A stretch of DNA of 33,005 bases from Clostridia bacterium. Lineage in GTDB: Bacteria; Bacillota; Clostridia; TANB77; CAG-508. Below are positions 1 through 7,968 of this stretch, piece after piece (the first letter of the stretch is position 1; each line of letters opens with the position of its first letter). The translations under genes and the position numbers were made by a program. The stretch covers positions 1 to 33,005 of the forward strand of contig JAGALX010000022.1 in the NCBI GenBank assembly GCA_017625035.1, given 5' to 3'. The notes below the pieces were generated by a model. It was given only the letters and a program-made list of their open reading frames with translations, was not told the origin of the DNA and ran no database searches.

Positions 1-114
1 ATACTCAACAACATCATCAGTATCTAATTTAAGATTTTTCTTAATTCTATCAATACCCATTTCGGTAGTGTGAACTTTATCTATATTATTAAATAATACT
101 TGTTTATCTTCCAT
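1..114 (-). CDS. DUF3781 family protein, N-terminal part
   Basis: The gene runs off the left edge; only the first 38 codons are present. They begin MEDKQVLFNNIDKVHTTEMG and continue with a GIDRIKKNL segment. The 'LHTTELGIERIKKNL' style of N-terminus is typical of the DUF3781 family, small proteins of unknown function in Firmicutes. The start is supported by GGAG about 7 nt upstream. It lies downstream of the terminator that closes the neighbouring operon and has its own possible -10 box, so it is a separate transcription unit. It may be host chromosome next to the element or the first gene of further cargo; the window cannot decide. Confidence 0.7.
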   Translation of the reverse strand, partial: MEDKQVLFNNIDKVHTTEMGIDRIKKNLKLDTDDVVEY

Positions 115-155
115 AAATATCTCCTCTACAAATTACTATTTGTCTTTCTATTAAT

Positions 156-161
156 ATTATA
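156..161 (-). promoter_or_regulatory. Possible -10 box for the DUF3781 gene
   Basis: TATAAT lies 42 nt upstream of the start codon, just after the U-tract of the preceding terminator. No convincing -35 hexamer is seen at the right distance. Confidence 0.4.
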
Positions 162-162
162 A

Positions 163-196
163 CATGAAAAAAGCAAATCTTATTAAAGATTCGCTT
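163..196 (-). terminator. Rho-independent terminator closing the left operon
   Basis: On the minus strand an 11-bp stem (AAGCGAATCTT with AAGATTTGCTT, one G-U pair, TAAT loop) is followed by a run of T. It lies 35 nt after the stop of the 231-620 gene and is a natural end for the element's leftmost transcript. Confidence 0.8.
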
Positions 197-216
197 GATA
201 AATTGTAATTTATCAA
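195..216. repeat. Perfect 10-bp inverted repeat
   Basis: TTGATAAATT and AATTTATCAA are separated by GT. The dyad abuts the terminator stem and lies near the presumed left end of the element. It may be a second hairpin in the 3' UTR or a protein site; nothing in the sequence separates these. Confidence 0.5.
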
Positions 217-230
217 TTTCTTAACTGAAA

Positions 231-620
231 TTATTCAGCCCACTCTATATATTCTTTATCAGTATAATCTTTACAACTGATAAATATTTTCCAATCCCAT
301 TTTCCAATTTCAACACATTTTGTTTTAATATATACCTTACAATACGATTTCCCATCTACATCTAAAAGTTTTTCTTTATCCATGCCTCCATTATAAACAA
401 GATCTTGATGAGTTAATAAAGGGGTCCCATTTCCTGGATAACATTTTGGTGCTATAACATACATATATCTTTTTAGTTCAGTATCAATATCTTTTTTTAT
501 TTCTTCATATCTTTTTGTATTTTGCTCTTGTATTTTGTAATTTCTAATCGCAACAAATAGTACGCTTGCAATTACAATCAAAATCACTATTAAAATTATT
601 ATAAATATTTTTTTCCTCAT
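231..620 (-). CDS. Small membrane-anchored protein of unknown function
   Basis: A 129-residue protein with a lysine start (MRKK) and one strongly hydrophobic helix at about residues 5-27, followed by a polar, helix-prone stretch (about 30-52) and a C-terminal domain with four cysteines (in KCYPG, YCKV, KCVEI and SCKD). The cysteines fit an extracellular, possibly disulphide-bonded domain tethered by an N-terminal anchor. It is the last gene of a three-gene operon with the Asp-box membrane protein and the membrane-bound HTH regulator. I do not recognise the family; pseudopilin-like organisation is possible but no prepilin cleavage motif is evident. Confidence 0.65.
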   Translation of the reverse strand: MRKKIFIIILIVILIVIASVLFVAIRNYKIQEQNTKRYEEIKKDIDTELKRYMYVIAPKCYPGNGTPLLTHQDLVYNGGMDKEKLLDVDGKSYCKVYIKTKCVEIGKWDWKIFISCKDYTDKEYIEWAE

Positions 621-641
621 ACTTTATCTCCAAAACTAACT

Positions 642-1766
642 TTAATTATTTTCCAGATTCCAATTTAATCCATTATCATTACTAATAAATATCATTTCTT
701 TATTTTCATATCCATCTTTATTTGAATTTATTTGATAAACAGAACATTTAAATTTCAAATTATTTTTTTCATAATATGGCATTTTTTCAATAGTAATAAA
801 TTCAACATTTTCATTTTTATAATTAATTTTTGATTCTAAAAAATCTTTTCCACCATTATTAGATACATATAAACTAGTAGTATTATTGGTGAACATTATT
901 TTATTATTTTTGGAAACAAACATTAAATTTTCATTTAAAATTGTATACTTTGCTTCCGATGATACTTGAATAGGTTCATTCGTTATTGCATAATACTTTT
1001 TCCCATTATCTGTACTTTTATTTATTTGTATTAAAATATTTTGATTCAATGTATCATCGAGTTTTACAAATTTAATAATTGTTTTATCAAACTTTTTTTC
1101 ATAAAGCGTTTTCATATCTTCTGGTAATATATAATTGTCATTTTCATTTATAATTGTTTCTTTATAATTTGTTTCATAACTTTCTTTCTTTTTTATTTCA
1201 CCATTTTTATCTTTGATATAAATTTCATTTATTTTTTTTATTTCTTTTCCATTATTATCATAGAATATATACTCAACTTCATTTGATATATTAGGATTAG
1301 ATATCGGATCATATCCACCTTTACCAAAGTATCCATGTACTTTTACTTTTGTTCCCATAAGTAATGGTCCATAATAATTGTAATAATCAACATCTACATT
1401 TATAAACGAATTTACAACTGCAACATACTCATCACCATATAATGTTACCTTATGTTCGGGTTTATAACTAAATGCGGCTGTAATAAAAATAAAAGGGGAA
1501 AAAATTAGTATTAATACTATTAAAGGTACTAAAGCTAATATAATAAGTCCAATTGCTTTAATTTTATTTTCTACAATTTTTGAAATTTGTTCAAACATTC
1601 CTATGATAAAGCCAATTATTGAAATTACAACTATTAAAGCTATTACCCAAAGTCTAAATCTAATATTAAATAAGTATAATAAATAGTTTAGTATTATATT
1701 TATCAATATGAAAATTAATGTTATTACTAATATTTTTCCTTTTAATTTCTCAATGATTTTTTTCAT
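642..1766 (-). CDS. Polytopic membrane protein with extracellular Asp-box (BNR) motifs
   Basis: A 374-residue protein with three hydrophobic segments near residues 12-34, 38-57 and 70-98, then a long hydrophilic domain likely outside the cell. The last 130 residues carry one full and two looser Asp-box motifs of the S-x-D-x-G-x-x-W type: STDNGKKY (about 251), SNNGGKDF (about 303) and SNDNGLNW (362-369). Such motifs mark beta-propeller blades in sialidases and other sugar-binding or surface proteins. Three blades are too few for a complete propeller, so enzymatic activity is not implied. The gene starts 12 bp after the membrane-bound HTH regulator and is probably its co-transcribed partner, perhaps a sensor or effector at the surface. 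No catalytic residues are recognised. Confidence 0.65.
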   Translation of the reverse strand: MKKIIEKLKGKILVITLIFILINIILNYLLYLFNIRFRLWVIALIVVISIIGFIIGMFEQISKIVENKIKAIGLIILALVPLIVLILIFSPFIFITAAFSYKPEHKVTLYGDEYVAVVNSFINVDVDYYNYYGPLLMGTKVKVHGYFGKGGYDPISNPNISNEVEYIFYDNNGKEIKKINEIYIKDKNGEIKKKESYETNYKETIINENDNYILPEDMKTLYEKKFDKTIIKFVKLDDTLNQNILIQINKSTDNGKKYYAITNEPIQVSSEAKYTILNENLMFVSKNNKIMFTNNTTSLYVSNNGGKDFLESKINYKNENVEFITIEKMPYYEKNNLKFKCSVYQINSNKDGYENKEMIFISNDNGLNWNLENN

Positions 1767-1778
1767 TTATCATCACCT

Positions 1779-2786
1779 CTAATCCAGTATTATTCCTTTT
1801 TTATATTTATCTAAATAATCATCTTTTAATATTAATTTGTTATTTCTAACAACAAAGTGTGATTCGTTGGGTATTTTTAAATTATTGCTTTTAAAAGAAA
1901 TGTCTTTTCTATAATAGGTTAATTCATCATTTTCAATTTTAAAAGTTCCATTCGATTTTTCTAAGATTTCTTTACCATTATATACTGAAAATTGTGCTTC
2001 CCAAGATAATTTTTCAGATGAAACATCAGACTTATCTAAAAAAGTTACATACAAAGAACTATCATTACTTTGATAAGTATGAAATCTTAAAAGTCCACCT
2101 AATTTTTCATTATAATCTAATACTTCTAATTGATTGCAATAATTTCCATTTCGTACTCCATAAGTAATATTATTCCATAATAATCTACTTTTTACTGAAT
2201 AATCAATAATTGTTATATCAGTATTTTTATCATAATAGTAGGTAGTGTCATAGCAACTTATTTGTTTCAATGTTGATAAATAATTTTTTACTTCTGATTT
2301 CAAAATATAATTTCCTCTAAAATTTTTTATTGAATAATTATTTTCATTATTTTTTATTAAGAAAGAAAATTTTGGAGCACCAAGATTTATTACTTTATTT
2401 TGTCCATTAAAATCATATCTTACATGAATAACATCATATCCTATAGGTAGCAACTTAAATAAAATAAATACAATAATACAGTTAAAGCAAACAAGTAATA
2501 TCTTATTTCGCTTATTCATTTCTTTTTTTATTCTTTTTCTTTCTTCATTTAATATTTTTTCAATATTAACATCTTTTTTCTTACTAATTTGTAAAATAGT
2601 ATAAATATCTGTATCTAATTCATCTGCAAGTTTTTCTAATAAAGTTATATCTGGTAATGATAATCCTCGTTCCCATTTACTAATTGCTTTATCAGTTATA
2701 AATAATTTTTGACCTAGTTCTTCTTGCGTTAAGCCTTTTTCTTTTCTAAGTGATGCTATTTTTTTTCCTATTCTATTGTTATCCAT
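1779..2786 (-). CDS. Membrane-anchored XRE-family transcriptional regulator
   Basis: A 335-residue protein. Residues 1-66 form a Cro/CI-type HTH (IGKKIASLRKEKGLTQEELG, then AISKWERGLSLPD), followed by a charged linker, one transmembrane helix at about 94-113 and a 220-residue C-terminal domain predicted to lie outside. An HTH linked through one membrane helix to an extracellular domain suggests that an external or envelope signal controls DNA binding. The start follows GAGGTGAG by a good distance. It leads an operon with the Asp-box membrane protein and the small cysteine protein. A dyad over the presumed -35 region is a plausible site for autoregulation. The ligand and targets are unknown. 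Confidence 0.8.
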   Translation of the reverse strand: MDNNRIGKKIASLRKEKGLTQEELGQKLFITDKAISKWERGLSLPDITLLEKLADELDTDIYTILQISKKKDVNIEKILNEERKRIKKEMNKRNKILLVCFNCIIVFILFKLLPIGYDVIHVRYDFNGQNKVINLGAPKFSFLIKNNENNYSIKNFRGNYILKSEVKNYLSTLKQISCYDTTYYYDKNTDITIIDYSVKSRLLWNNITYGVRNGNYCNQLEVLDYNEKLGGLLRFHTYQSNDSSLYVTFLDKSDVSSEKLSWEAQFSVYNGKEILEKSNGTFKIENDELTYYRKDISFKSNNLKIPNESHFVVRNNKLILKDDYLDKYKKGIILD

Positions 2787-2805
2787 AATTACTCACCTCA
2801 AAATT

Positions 2806-2811
2806 ATTATA
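2806..2811 (-). promoter_or_regulatory. Additional -10-like box upstream of the membrane HTH gene
   Basis: TATAAT 20 nt before the start codon, overlapping the leader. The -35 region is poor, so it may be secondary to the TTGACT/CATATT promoter. Confidence 0.3.
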
Positions 2812-2824
2812 CTATAAAAAAATA

Positions 2825-2855
2825 AATATGAACTCGACTGTTGGTTTAGTCAACA
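2825..2855 (-). promoter_or_regulatory. Promoter with overlapping dyads before the membrane HTH operon
   Basis: TTGACT (2848-2853) and CATATT (2825-2830) are spaced by 17 bp. The -35 is embedded in two overlapping dyads: TGTTG/CAACA (2839-2843 and 2851-2855) and GACT/AGTC. These are candidate operators for the HTH protein encoded immediately downstream. Confidence 0.5.
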
Positions 2856-2879
2856 AATTACTATTTATATGTCAGTTAT

Positions 2880-2888
2880 ATTATACCA
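2880..2888 (-). promoter_or_regulatory. Possible extended -10 promoter
   Basis: TGGTATAAT (TGn plus TATAAT) lies between the InlB-repeat gene and the membrane HTH gene. It could be a second promoter for the left operon. The -35 is weak. Confidence 0.35.
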
Positions 2889-2910
2889 CAAAAAATACTT
2901 ATCTTATTTT

Positions 2911-3933
2911 CTAATTAAAATTCTTTTGTCCAACACTTCTAGTCCATTCTACTCCTATTCCATTCGTACAATCAACTGCAACCCAGTACAAGTATGGATA
3001 ATTATAATTTGTATAGTTAGTATGTTCTGCTATATAATTTTTTTGCATTTCAGCTTGTGCTCTTGTCAAATTATAGCCAGTAACAACTTGATAGTTTCCT
3101 GGATAATTTGGAGATTCTACAACTGTACCAGACCAACCTGCAGACTTAAATACATTTAATAATGCAGTTGCATTACCATATTGACCATGACCAGTTATTA
3201 AAGCACAATAAGATTCAGTTATGTTTGCATATAAATTAACATCATAATTAGGCATTTTATCTACCCAACCACTCCATCCATGAAATTTATGATAAACATC
3301 TAATAGTGATTGAGCATTAAGATTTTCTATATTATCATTATAACCGACGCTTCTTTGAGTCCATAAATTACCATTAACATAATAATTAACTATATAATAA
3401 TTTTTAGACCAATTTGCCGTATAACTACGATTACCGACATTATTACTAATAGTTACATTTTTTGTTGGTGTATTTAATCCTGTACCTGTCCATCCTGTAA
3501 AAGTGTAACCAGTTTTTGTTGGAGTTGGTAAAGTAATTGTATTTTCTACTGTGTAGTTTGTAATAGTATTAGCAGTTCCACCATCTAAATTGTAATTTAT
3601 AGAATAAGTAATAGCATTCCAAGTAGCAGATAAATTTTTATTATTTATATCATCTACATTATTTATATTTGTAGTATAACTTACATTATTATTATCTTTA
3701 TAACCTATAAAATCATAACCATATTTTGATGGAGTTGGTAATGTGGCTTTATTGTTTTTTACAATAATAGAACTATTACTAAAAGCTCCACCATTACCAT
3801 TAATATTAAGATTATATTTTTTAGTATAAAAATTATTTGTTAAATTACTATTAGTATTGTAATATGCTAATGTATTATTTAAGGTACAAAATAATCCTAT
3901 AATTAAACCTATAATTATACTAGTCTTTTTCAT
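2911..3933 (-). CDS. InlB-type repeat surface protein with SipW-type leader
   Basis: A 340-residue secreted protein. The start at 3933 is preferred over an upstream one because AAGG lies at a good distance and translation begins MKKTSIIIGLIIG, a signal peptide. After the hydrophobic core comes NTLAYYNTNSNLTNNFYT, matching the LAYFTTSTTFKNIF region of the TasA-like protein encoded nearby; this module is typical of SipW-processed substrates. Residues about 35-215 hold two or three Listeria/Bacteroides (InlB B) repeats with TGYTFTGWTG and related YNLDGG and ATW motifs, plus a shorter MucBP/InlB-like unit ending in HGWSGW. The C-terminal 110 residues have the look of a ligand-binding domain (AGWSGTVVESPNYPGNYQVV) and lack a sorting signal. 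It probably joins an extracellular fibre with the TasA-like protein. The gene overlaps sipW by 14 nt. Confidence 0.75.
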   Translation of the reverse strand: MKKTSIIIGLIIGLFCTLNNTLAYYNTNSNLTNNFYTKKYNLNINGNGGAFSNSSIIVKNNKATLPTPSKYGYDFIGYKDNNNVSYTTNINNVDDINNKNLSATWNAITYSINYNLDGGTANTITNYTVENTITLPTPTKTGYTFTGWTGTGLNTPTKNVTISNNVGNRSYTANWSKNYYIVNYYVNGNLWTQRSVGYNDNIENLNAQSLLDVYHKFHGWSGWVDKMPNYDVNLYANITESYCALITGHGQYGNATALLNVFKSAGWSGTVVESPNYPGNYQVVTGYNLTRAQAEMQKNYIAEHTNYTNYNYPYLYWVAVDCTNGIGVEWTRSVGQKNFN

Positions 3934-4414
3934 AAGCTGTACCTTCTTTCTTTTTATGAGTAATATAATAGTCATAACATAAATCTACTAAAAGAATTGC
4001 TATTGATATGAAAAGTAAATATTTATGAGTATATATAAAATCTGCATATAATCCTAAATATGGTATGCACCAATTTGTACCCTTACCTAATACTCTTGAA
4101 TTTTCTATCATGTCTGAATCATAACTTTTATTTGCGTCTCCTTTAGTAATAAATCCATCATCTAATTTATCAACAACTCTATGAGATATTATATGATTTC
4201 TTGCTTTATAAACTAAAATATCATCTTTCTTAAAGTTATCTAATTCTTCCTCGTGATAATATAATAAACCACCAACTTGTAGTGTCGGCTCCATACTACC
4301 TGAAATAACAACTAATGGTTTTTGTCCCCATAACGATGGAACAAAAATAAGAAGATATATTATAACTAAAATATATAAAATACTAAAAATAAAATTTTTT
4401 ATTTTTATTAACAT
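3920..4414 (-). CDS. sipW: SipW-type signal peptidase I
   Basis: A 164-residue membrane peptidase of the type I signal peptidase family, archaeal/ER-like SipW branch. The N-terminal helix (IFSILYILVIIYLLIF) precedes VVISGSMEPTLQVGG, which holds the catalytic Ser in SGSMEPT. The conserved HRVV follows, with the His that replaces Lys in the SipW/ER type, then FITKGDANKSYDSD (GDAN motif) and VLGKG. A second hydrophobic helix closes the protein. The start at 4414 has AAAGGAG at the correct distance; an upstream ATG lacks one. It lies between two putative substrates, the TasA-like and InlB-repeat proteins, which is the classic arrangement of SipW with TasA-type fibre proteins. Confidence 0.9.
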   Translation of the reverse strand: MLIKIKNFIFSILYILVIIYLLIFVPSLWGQKPLVVISGSMEPTLQVGGLLYYHEEELDNFKKDDILVYKARNHIISHRVVDKLDDGFITKGDANKSYDSDMIENSRVLGKGTNWCIPYLGLYADFIYTHKYLLFISIAILLVDLCYDYYITHKKKEGTAYEKD

Positions 4415-4436
4415 AAAATCTCCTTTCATAAATAAT

Positions 4437-4466
4437 AAGAACTAGAGAAAGAATCCCCTAGTTCTT
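4437..4466 (-). terminator. Hairpin between the TasA-like gene and sipW
   Basis: A 9-bp stem AAGAACTAG/CTAGTTCTT with a 12-nt loop, starting nine bases past the TasA-like stop. On the minus strand only a short mixed T tract follows, so it is more likely a partial terminator or RNA-stabilising hairpin than a full stop. It may allow far more TasA-like protein than SipW peptidase. Confidence 0.6.
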
Positions 4467-4474
4467 TTATTTTT

Positions 4475-5131
4475 CTACCAAACATTTTCTGCTTGATCAT
4501 ATTGAATTGTATCAATTCTTATTGTCAAAGTATATGTTGCATTATCATATCCATCTCCAGTAGATGTATATGTAATTGTTTTACCATCTTCAGATTCTGT
4601 CATTGATAAAGTAGCTTTAATATTTTCGTTAAAAGTTACACCACTAATAAATGAATTGGCTGTTGCCTTTGGTGTTAATTTTGTTAAGTTTTCTTTTGAA
4701 CCATAATAGTAATAACCATCAGAATGTTTAGTCCATCCAGTATTAAAATTAATTATTGAAGCAGTATTACCTTCATTATCTTTTAATGATAATTCTTTCC
4801 CATTATCACTTACCCATTTTTCAGTATAACTTGCACGAACCGCCATATCTATAGTACCATCATTTGTTACTTTAATTTCTTTTTTAGTTGTTGTACCTGG
4901 AGTCCAATTATCTGGACTTACAAAACTTTCTACTATTTTTGTTTCATATTTTGCAGTATTGAAAATATTTTTAAATGTTGTACTTGTTGTAAAGTATGCT
5001 AAAGTACCTCCTAAAACTGTAAATACACTTATTCCTAAAAATACCAATAATTTTTTCTTATTACTTTTTTTCATATTTTCATCCTTTCTTTTTAATTGAT
5101 TTTTTTTATCTTTTTCATTGTTATTTTTCAT
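4475..5131 (-). CDS. TasA/camelysin-like SipW-dependent secreted protein
   Basis: A 218-residue protein. A lysine-rich N-terminus is followed by a signal segment LLVFLGISVFTVLGGTLAYF and the motif LAYFTTSTTFKNIFNTAKYE, characteristic of SipW-dependent TasA/CotN/camelysin-type proteins. The rest is a beta-rich domain with WTPGTTTKKEIKVTNDGTI ('pre-peptidase'-like segment with the VxNxGxI signature of the family), NFNTGWTKHSDGYYYYG and a C-terminal TYTLTIRIDTIQYDQAE. It likely forms extracellular fibres or a protease-like surface protein. Start: GGAGG lies 7 nt before the chosen ATG; a second ATG 20 codons in also has AGAAAGGA, so two starts are possible. It is the first gene of the fibre cassette. 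Confidence 0.85.
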   Translation of the reverse strand: MKNNNEKDKKNQLKRKDENMKKSNKKKLLVFLGISVFTVLGGTLAYFTTSTTFKNIFNTAKYETKIVESFVSPDNWTPGTTTKKEIKVTNDGTIDMAVRASYTEKWVSDNGKELSLKDNEGNTASIINFNTGWTKHSDGYYYYGSKENLTKLTPKATANSFISGVTFNENIKATLSMTESEDGKTITYTSTGDGYDNATYTLTIRIDTIQYDQAENVW

Positions 5132-5156
5132 AATCTTTCCTCCTCTATATTTTTAA

Positions 5157-5183
5157 AACAAAAAAAATAGATATTTCTATCTA
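5157..5183 (-). terminator. Intrinsic terminator before the fibre cassette
   Basis: Stem TAGATA/TATCTA capped by a GAAA tetraloop, followed on the minus strand by eight T. It lies just past the stop of the 5196-5900 gene and about 10 nt before the GGAGG of the TasA-like gene, leaving no space for a promoter between them. Confidence 0.75.
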
Positions 5184-5195
5184 CTCTTTAAATTA

Positions 5196-5900
5196 TTAAC
5201 AATTATATTTATGTATTAATTTATCTGGAAATAAATATAAAAATTCTTTTATAGCACCAATATAATCTTTTAAATCATCTTCAGAAATATTTAAAGTAGC
5301 ATCTATAATTGTATTTTTATACATAGTAAAAATAGAATCCTTTTTTATAAATAAATCTGGTCTTTTTTCGATTAACTTTTCTTTAGATTCTCCTTCTGAA
5401 TGTTTTAAAACATTTTGTAAAAGTCTTAATTCATCTATCTTATCATAAATATTTAATTTTCTTATTTCAAAATCATATTCATCAAACATTTTGATACATT
5501 GATTAAAACTCCCTAATGGTAGATTTTTAACATAAGGATCACCTGTATGATACTCTTGTTGAAATTTACAAATCCCCATTATAAATTGTTCTAACATATG
5601 ATAAATCAAATTAATGTACATTGCTAAATTTCTATATTTCATATTTAATACAAAATAATATCTTTCTTGTCCTTTACCCTGAATTTCTAACTCTGCATCG
5701 TCAGGATACAAAGATTCTAATTCCTGTAAATTGTGTTCTAAATAATTTACATATTTATATGCTTCATTTGATGGAGTATCATATATATCTTTAATATTAT
5801 TTATATATGAATTATAAACAAATTCAATTTCTCTTATAAATTTTCTACAACTATCATAAAAATACCACTCATCATACTTTACCTTACTAATATATATCAT
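5196..5900 (-). CDS. Unknown alpha-helical protein, HEPN-like
   Basis: A 234-residue soluble, predominantly helical protein. Around residues 159-185 it has RLLQNVLKHSEGESKEKL followed by RPDLF. An R...N..KH segment leading into a 'xxRPDLF' phrase is reminiscent of HEPN-fold proteins, many of which act in defence or toxin systems, but the spacing R-x7-H differs from the classical R-x4-6-H. I infer only a possible relation. The gene sits alone between the VirD4 gene and the fibre cassette, with its own extended -10 promoter and terminator, so it behaves as a cargo gene. The AGTAGGAG stretch is very close to the ATG chosen, which makes the exact start uncertain. Confidence 0.6.
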   Translation of the reverse strand: MIYISKVKYDEWYFYDSCRKFIREIEFVYNSYINNIKDIYDTPSNEAYKYVNYLEHNLQELESLYPDDAELEIQGKGQERYYFVLNMKYRNLAMYINLIYHMLEQFIMGICKFQQEYHTGDPYVKNLPLGSFNQCIKMFDEYDFEIRKLNIYDKIDELRLLQNVLKHSEGESKEKLIEKRPDLFIKKDSIFTMYKNTIIDATLNISEDDLKDYIGAIKEFLYLFPDKLIHKYNC

Positions 5901-5969
5901 CTCCTACTCAAATTAAATACTTTAATTTTTTCCTAATTTTTATTTAAAAATTCACAATTGTTTTTTTAT

Positions 5970-5978
5970 ATTATATCA
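5970..5978 (-). promoter_or_regulatory. Extended -10 promoter for the HEPN-like gene
   Basis: TGATATAAT (TGn plus TATAAT) 70 nt before the start codon and 26 nt downstream of the VirD4 stop. No good -35; extended -10 elements can work without one. Confidence 0.5.
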
Positions 5979-6004
5979 TGAATTTTCAATTTTCTTCTTT
6001 TATA

Positions 6005-7966
6005 TCAATTTAAAAAAATTTCTATTTTTGAATTTCTGTTTTTTCGATTAACTTTTTCTTTGCTAGAAATAGCATCATAATGAAAATTCAAACTGGAAGT
6101 TAATGTTTCTAGTCCAGTTATATCACTAGTTGATAAAGGTGGTGCCAAATATATAACGGCTTTCATTATTTCGTTGTCATTTTCATATTCTACATCAAAA
6201 TCTATTTTTCCAAATATCTTAATCACTTCATCAACTATGTTAATTAACTTTTTCTTATTTAATTCTTCTTTTGGATTATCAATTTTTTTAGGAGTTACAT
6301 TATTCTTTTTTTCTTCTAATTGTATATGTTCTACTGTGTAATAAGTATTAACAAATCTTTCTAGTGGTCGTACTTTTCTATTTACACATCCTTTGGTATA
6401 ACAACTAAATTTATTATAAAGTACCGTATCTCTTATAATTGGATAACCAATTGTTGGAAATATTATTGTTTTATAATGTAATTGTTTTATTTCATCTGCA
6501 GTTAAAAGACTCCTACTAATTAATGATGTACTTTTACTTCCATTATTATTTAAAAAACTCATTGAGTAATTTAATGATGATGTCTCTACTCCACGAGTAC
6601 CTAATCTTCTACTTATTTCATCTGCAGTTGATTGAGTATTAGTTTTTAAATATGCTAATCCACAATTATCTTGAATTATTTGACTTACTTCTCTACCATA
6701 TAAATTATCTAATTGGGCAAAACTTTGTAAAAAGAATTGAAACCACATTCCCCTACTTCTTGCTACACTTACAATAGTTTCTATATCCTCTAATGGTGGA
6801 GTATTAGCAAACTCATCTAATAAAAAAACAAGATCGTAAGGTAATCTTTTATTAGGTTGATTATTACACAATAAAACTAAAGTTTTATAAATCAATGATA
6901 CAACAATTGAGACTAAAGCATAATATATTTTAGATTCATCAGGAATACAACAATATAGTACTGTAGGTTGCTTTCCCAATATATCAAAATCAAAATCTGA
7001 ATTTGATGTAATGTTTTCTACATTTATATCATCAAATAATGTCATTCGTTCGTTAAAAATGCTAGTAATTGATTTATATGTATTTTCACTAGTTGATATA
7101 ATTGGAATAAGTTTATCTTTACTTTTTAACCCATATTCTTTTGACTCTATATACTTTCGTAATTTTTTTAAATTACTTTCAGTCATTGAACTATTTTGAA
7201 ATTTTTTAACTGATGTCAATGTGATTTGTTCTCTTTTTATTTTACCTTCTGCATAATCTTCTAAAAACAATGAAATAATTCCATATAACAAATCACTTGC
7301 ACTATTATTCCAAAATGCCTCTTTTGCAGTCTTATCTGACATTATCAATGTAGATAATGAACTTATTAGCTGATTACACTCTGCTAAATGTTCAATTGAT
7401 TTATTTTTGTATTCCATTTTTTTATTATCATCTTGTTCTTCGTTACTTAGTCTTTCATTTTCAAAATATAATTCATATTCTCTTATAATTGGTTCTAATA
7501 TATTCAAATGATTTGATAAACTTGGATTTCTAAAGTCTAATGTTAAAATTGTATATCCATTATCTTCAAACATTTTACTAGTCAATGAAAATATTTCTCC
7601 TTTAGGATCTGTAATAAATACACTTTTTTTAACTTTTGCAGTTGCAATAAAACTACATTGTGGAATTACTGCAGTAACTGACTTACCACTTCCTGTTGAA
7701 CCTAAATATATCCAATGTGGTGTCGAAGTATCAAACCATACTTTTTTATTATCTTTTGAATAATAAATTGGGAAACCACTTTGTTTAATATTTGAAATAT
7801 TTTCTTTTTTAAAATTCTTCTTTATTTCTTGTGTGGTTGCCCATCGTGCTGAACCATGCTCATTATTATTCTTAATTTTTTGTTTAGTAATTAATGGTTC
7901 AATAAAGTATAAAAAAATAATCATTAAAAATATTATAACTAAAATAATTATGTAAGATGCAGTCAT
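6005..7966 (-). CDS. VirD4/TraG-family type IV coupling protein
   Basis: A 653-residue ATPase that brings the relaxase-DNA complex to the conjugation channel. The N-terminus has a single membrane helix (residues about 4-23). HGSARWATTQEI at about 37-48 is the usual TraG/VirD4 lead-in. Walker A is GSTGSGKS (89-96); Walker B is LVFLLDEFAN near 380, followed by the family signature ARSRGMWFQFFLQSFAQL and IIQDNCGLAYLKT. A C-terminal tail of about 130 residues is variable, as expected for substrate recognition. Many Firmicutes coupling proteins have two N-terminal helices; only one is clear here. The ribosome site GGAAAG is formed by the last codons of the upstream gene. It is the last gene of the transfer operon. 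Confidence 0.95.
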   Translation of the reverse strand: MTASYIIILVIIFLMIIFLYFIEPLITKQKIKNNNEHGSARWATTQEIKKNFKKENISNIKQSGFPIYYSKDNKKVWFDTSTPHWIYLGSTGSGKSVTAVIPQCSFIATAKVKKSVFITDPKGEIFSLTSKMFEDNGYTILTLDFRNPSLSNHLNILEPIIREYELYFENERLSNEEQDDNKKMEYKNKSIEHLAECNQLISSLSTLIMSDKTAKEAFWNNSASDLLYGIISLFLEDYAEGKIKREQITLTSVKKFQNSSMTESNLKKLRKYIESKEYGLKSKDKLIPIISTSENTYKSITSIFNERMTLFDDINVENITSNSDFDFDILGKQPTVLYCCIPDESKIYYALVSIVVSLIYKTLVLLCNNQPNKRLPYDLVFLLDEFANTPPLEDIETIVSVARSRGMWFQFFLQSFAQLDNLYGREVSQIIQDNCGLAYLKTNTQSTADEISRRLGTRGVETSSLNYSMSFLNNNGSKSTSLISRSLLTADEIKQLHYKTIIFPTIGYPIIRDTVLYNKFSCYTKGCVNRKVRPLERFVNTYYTVEHIQLEEKKNNVTPKKIDNPKEELNKKKLINIVDEVIKIFGKIDFDVEYENDNEIMKAVIYLAPPLSTSDITGLETLTSSLNFHYDAISSKEKVNRKNRNSKIEIFLN

Positions 7967-7968
7967 AG

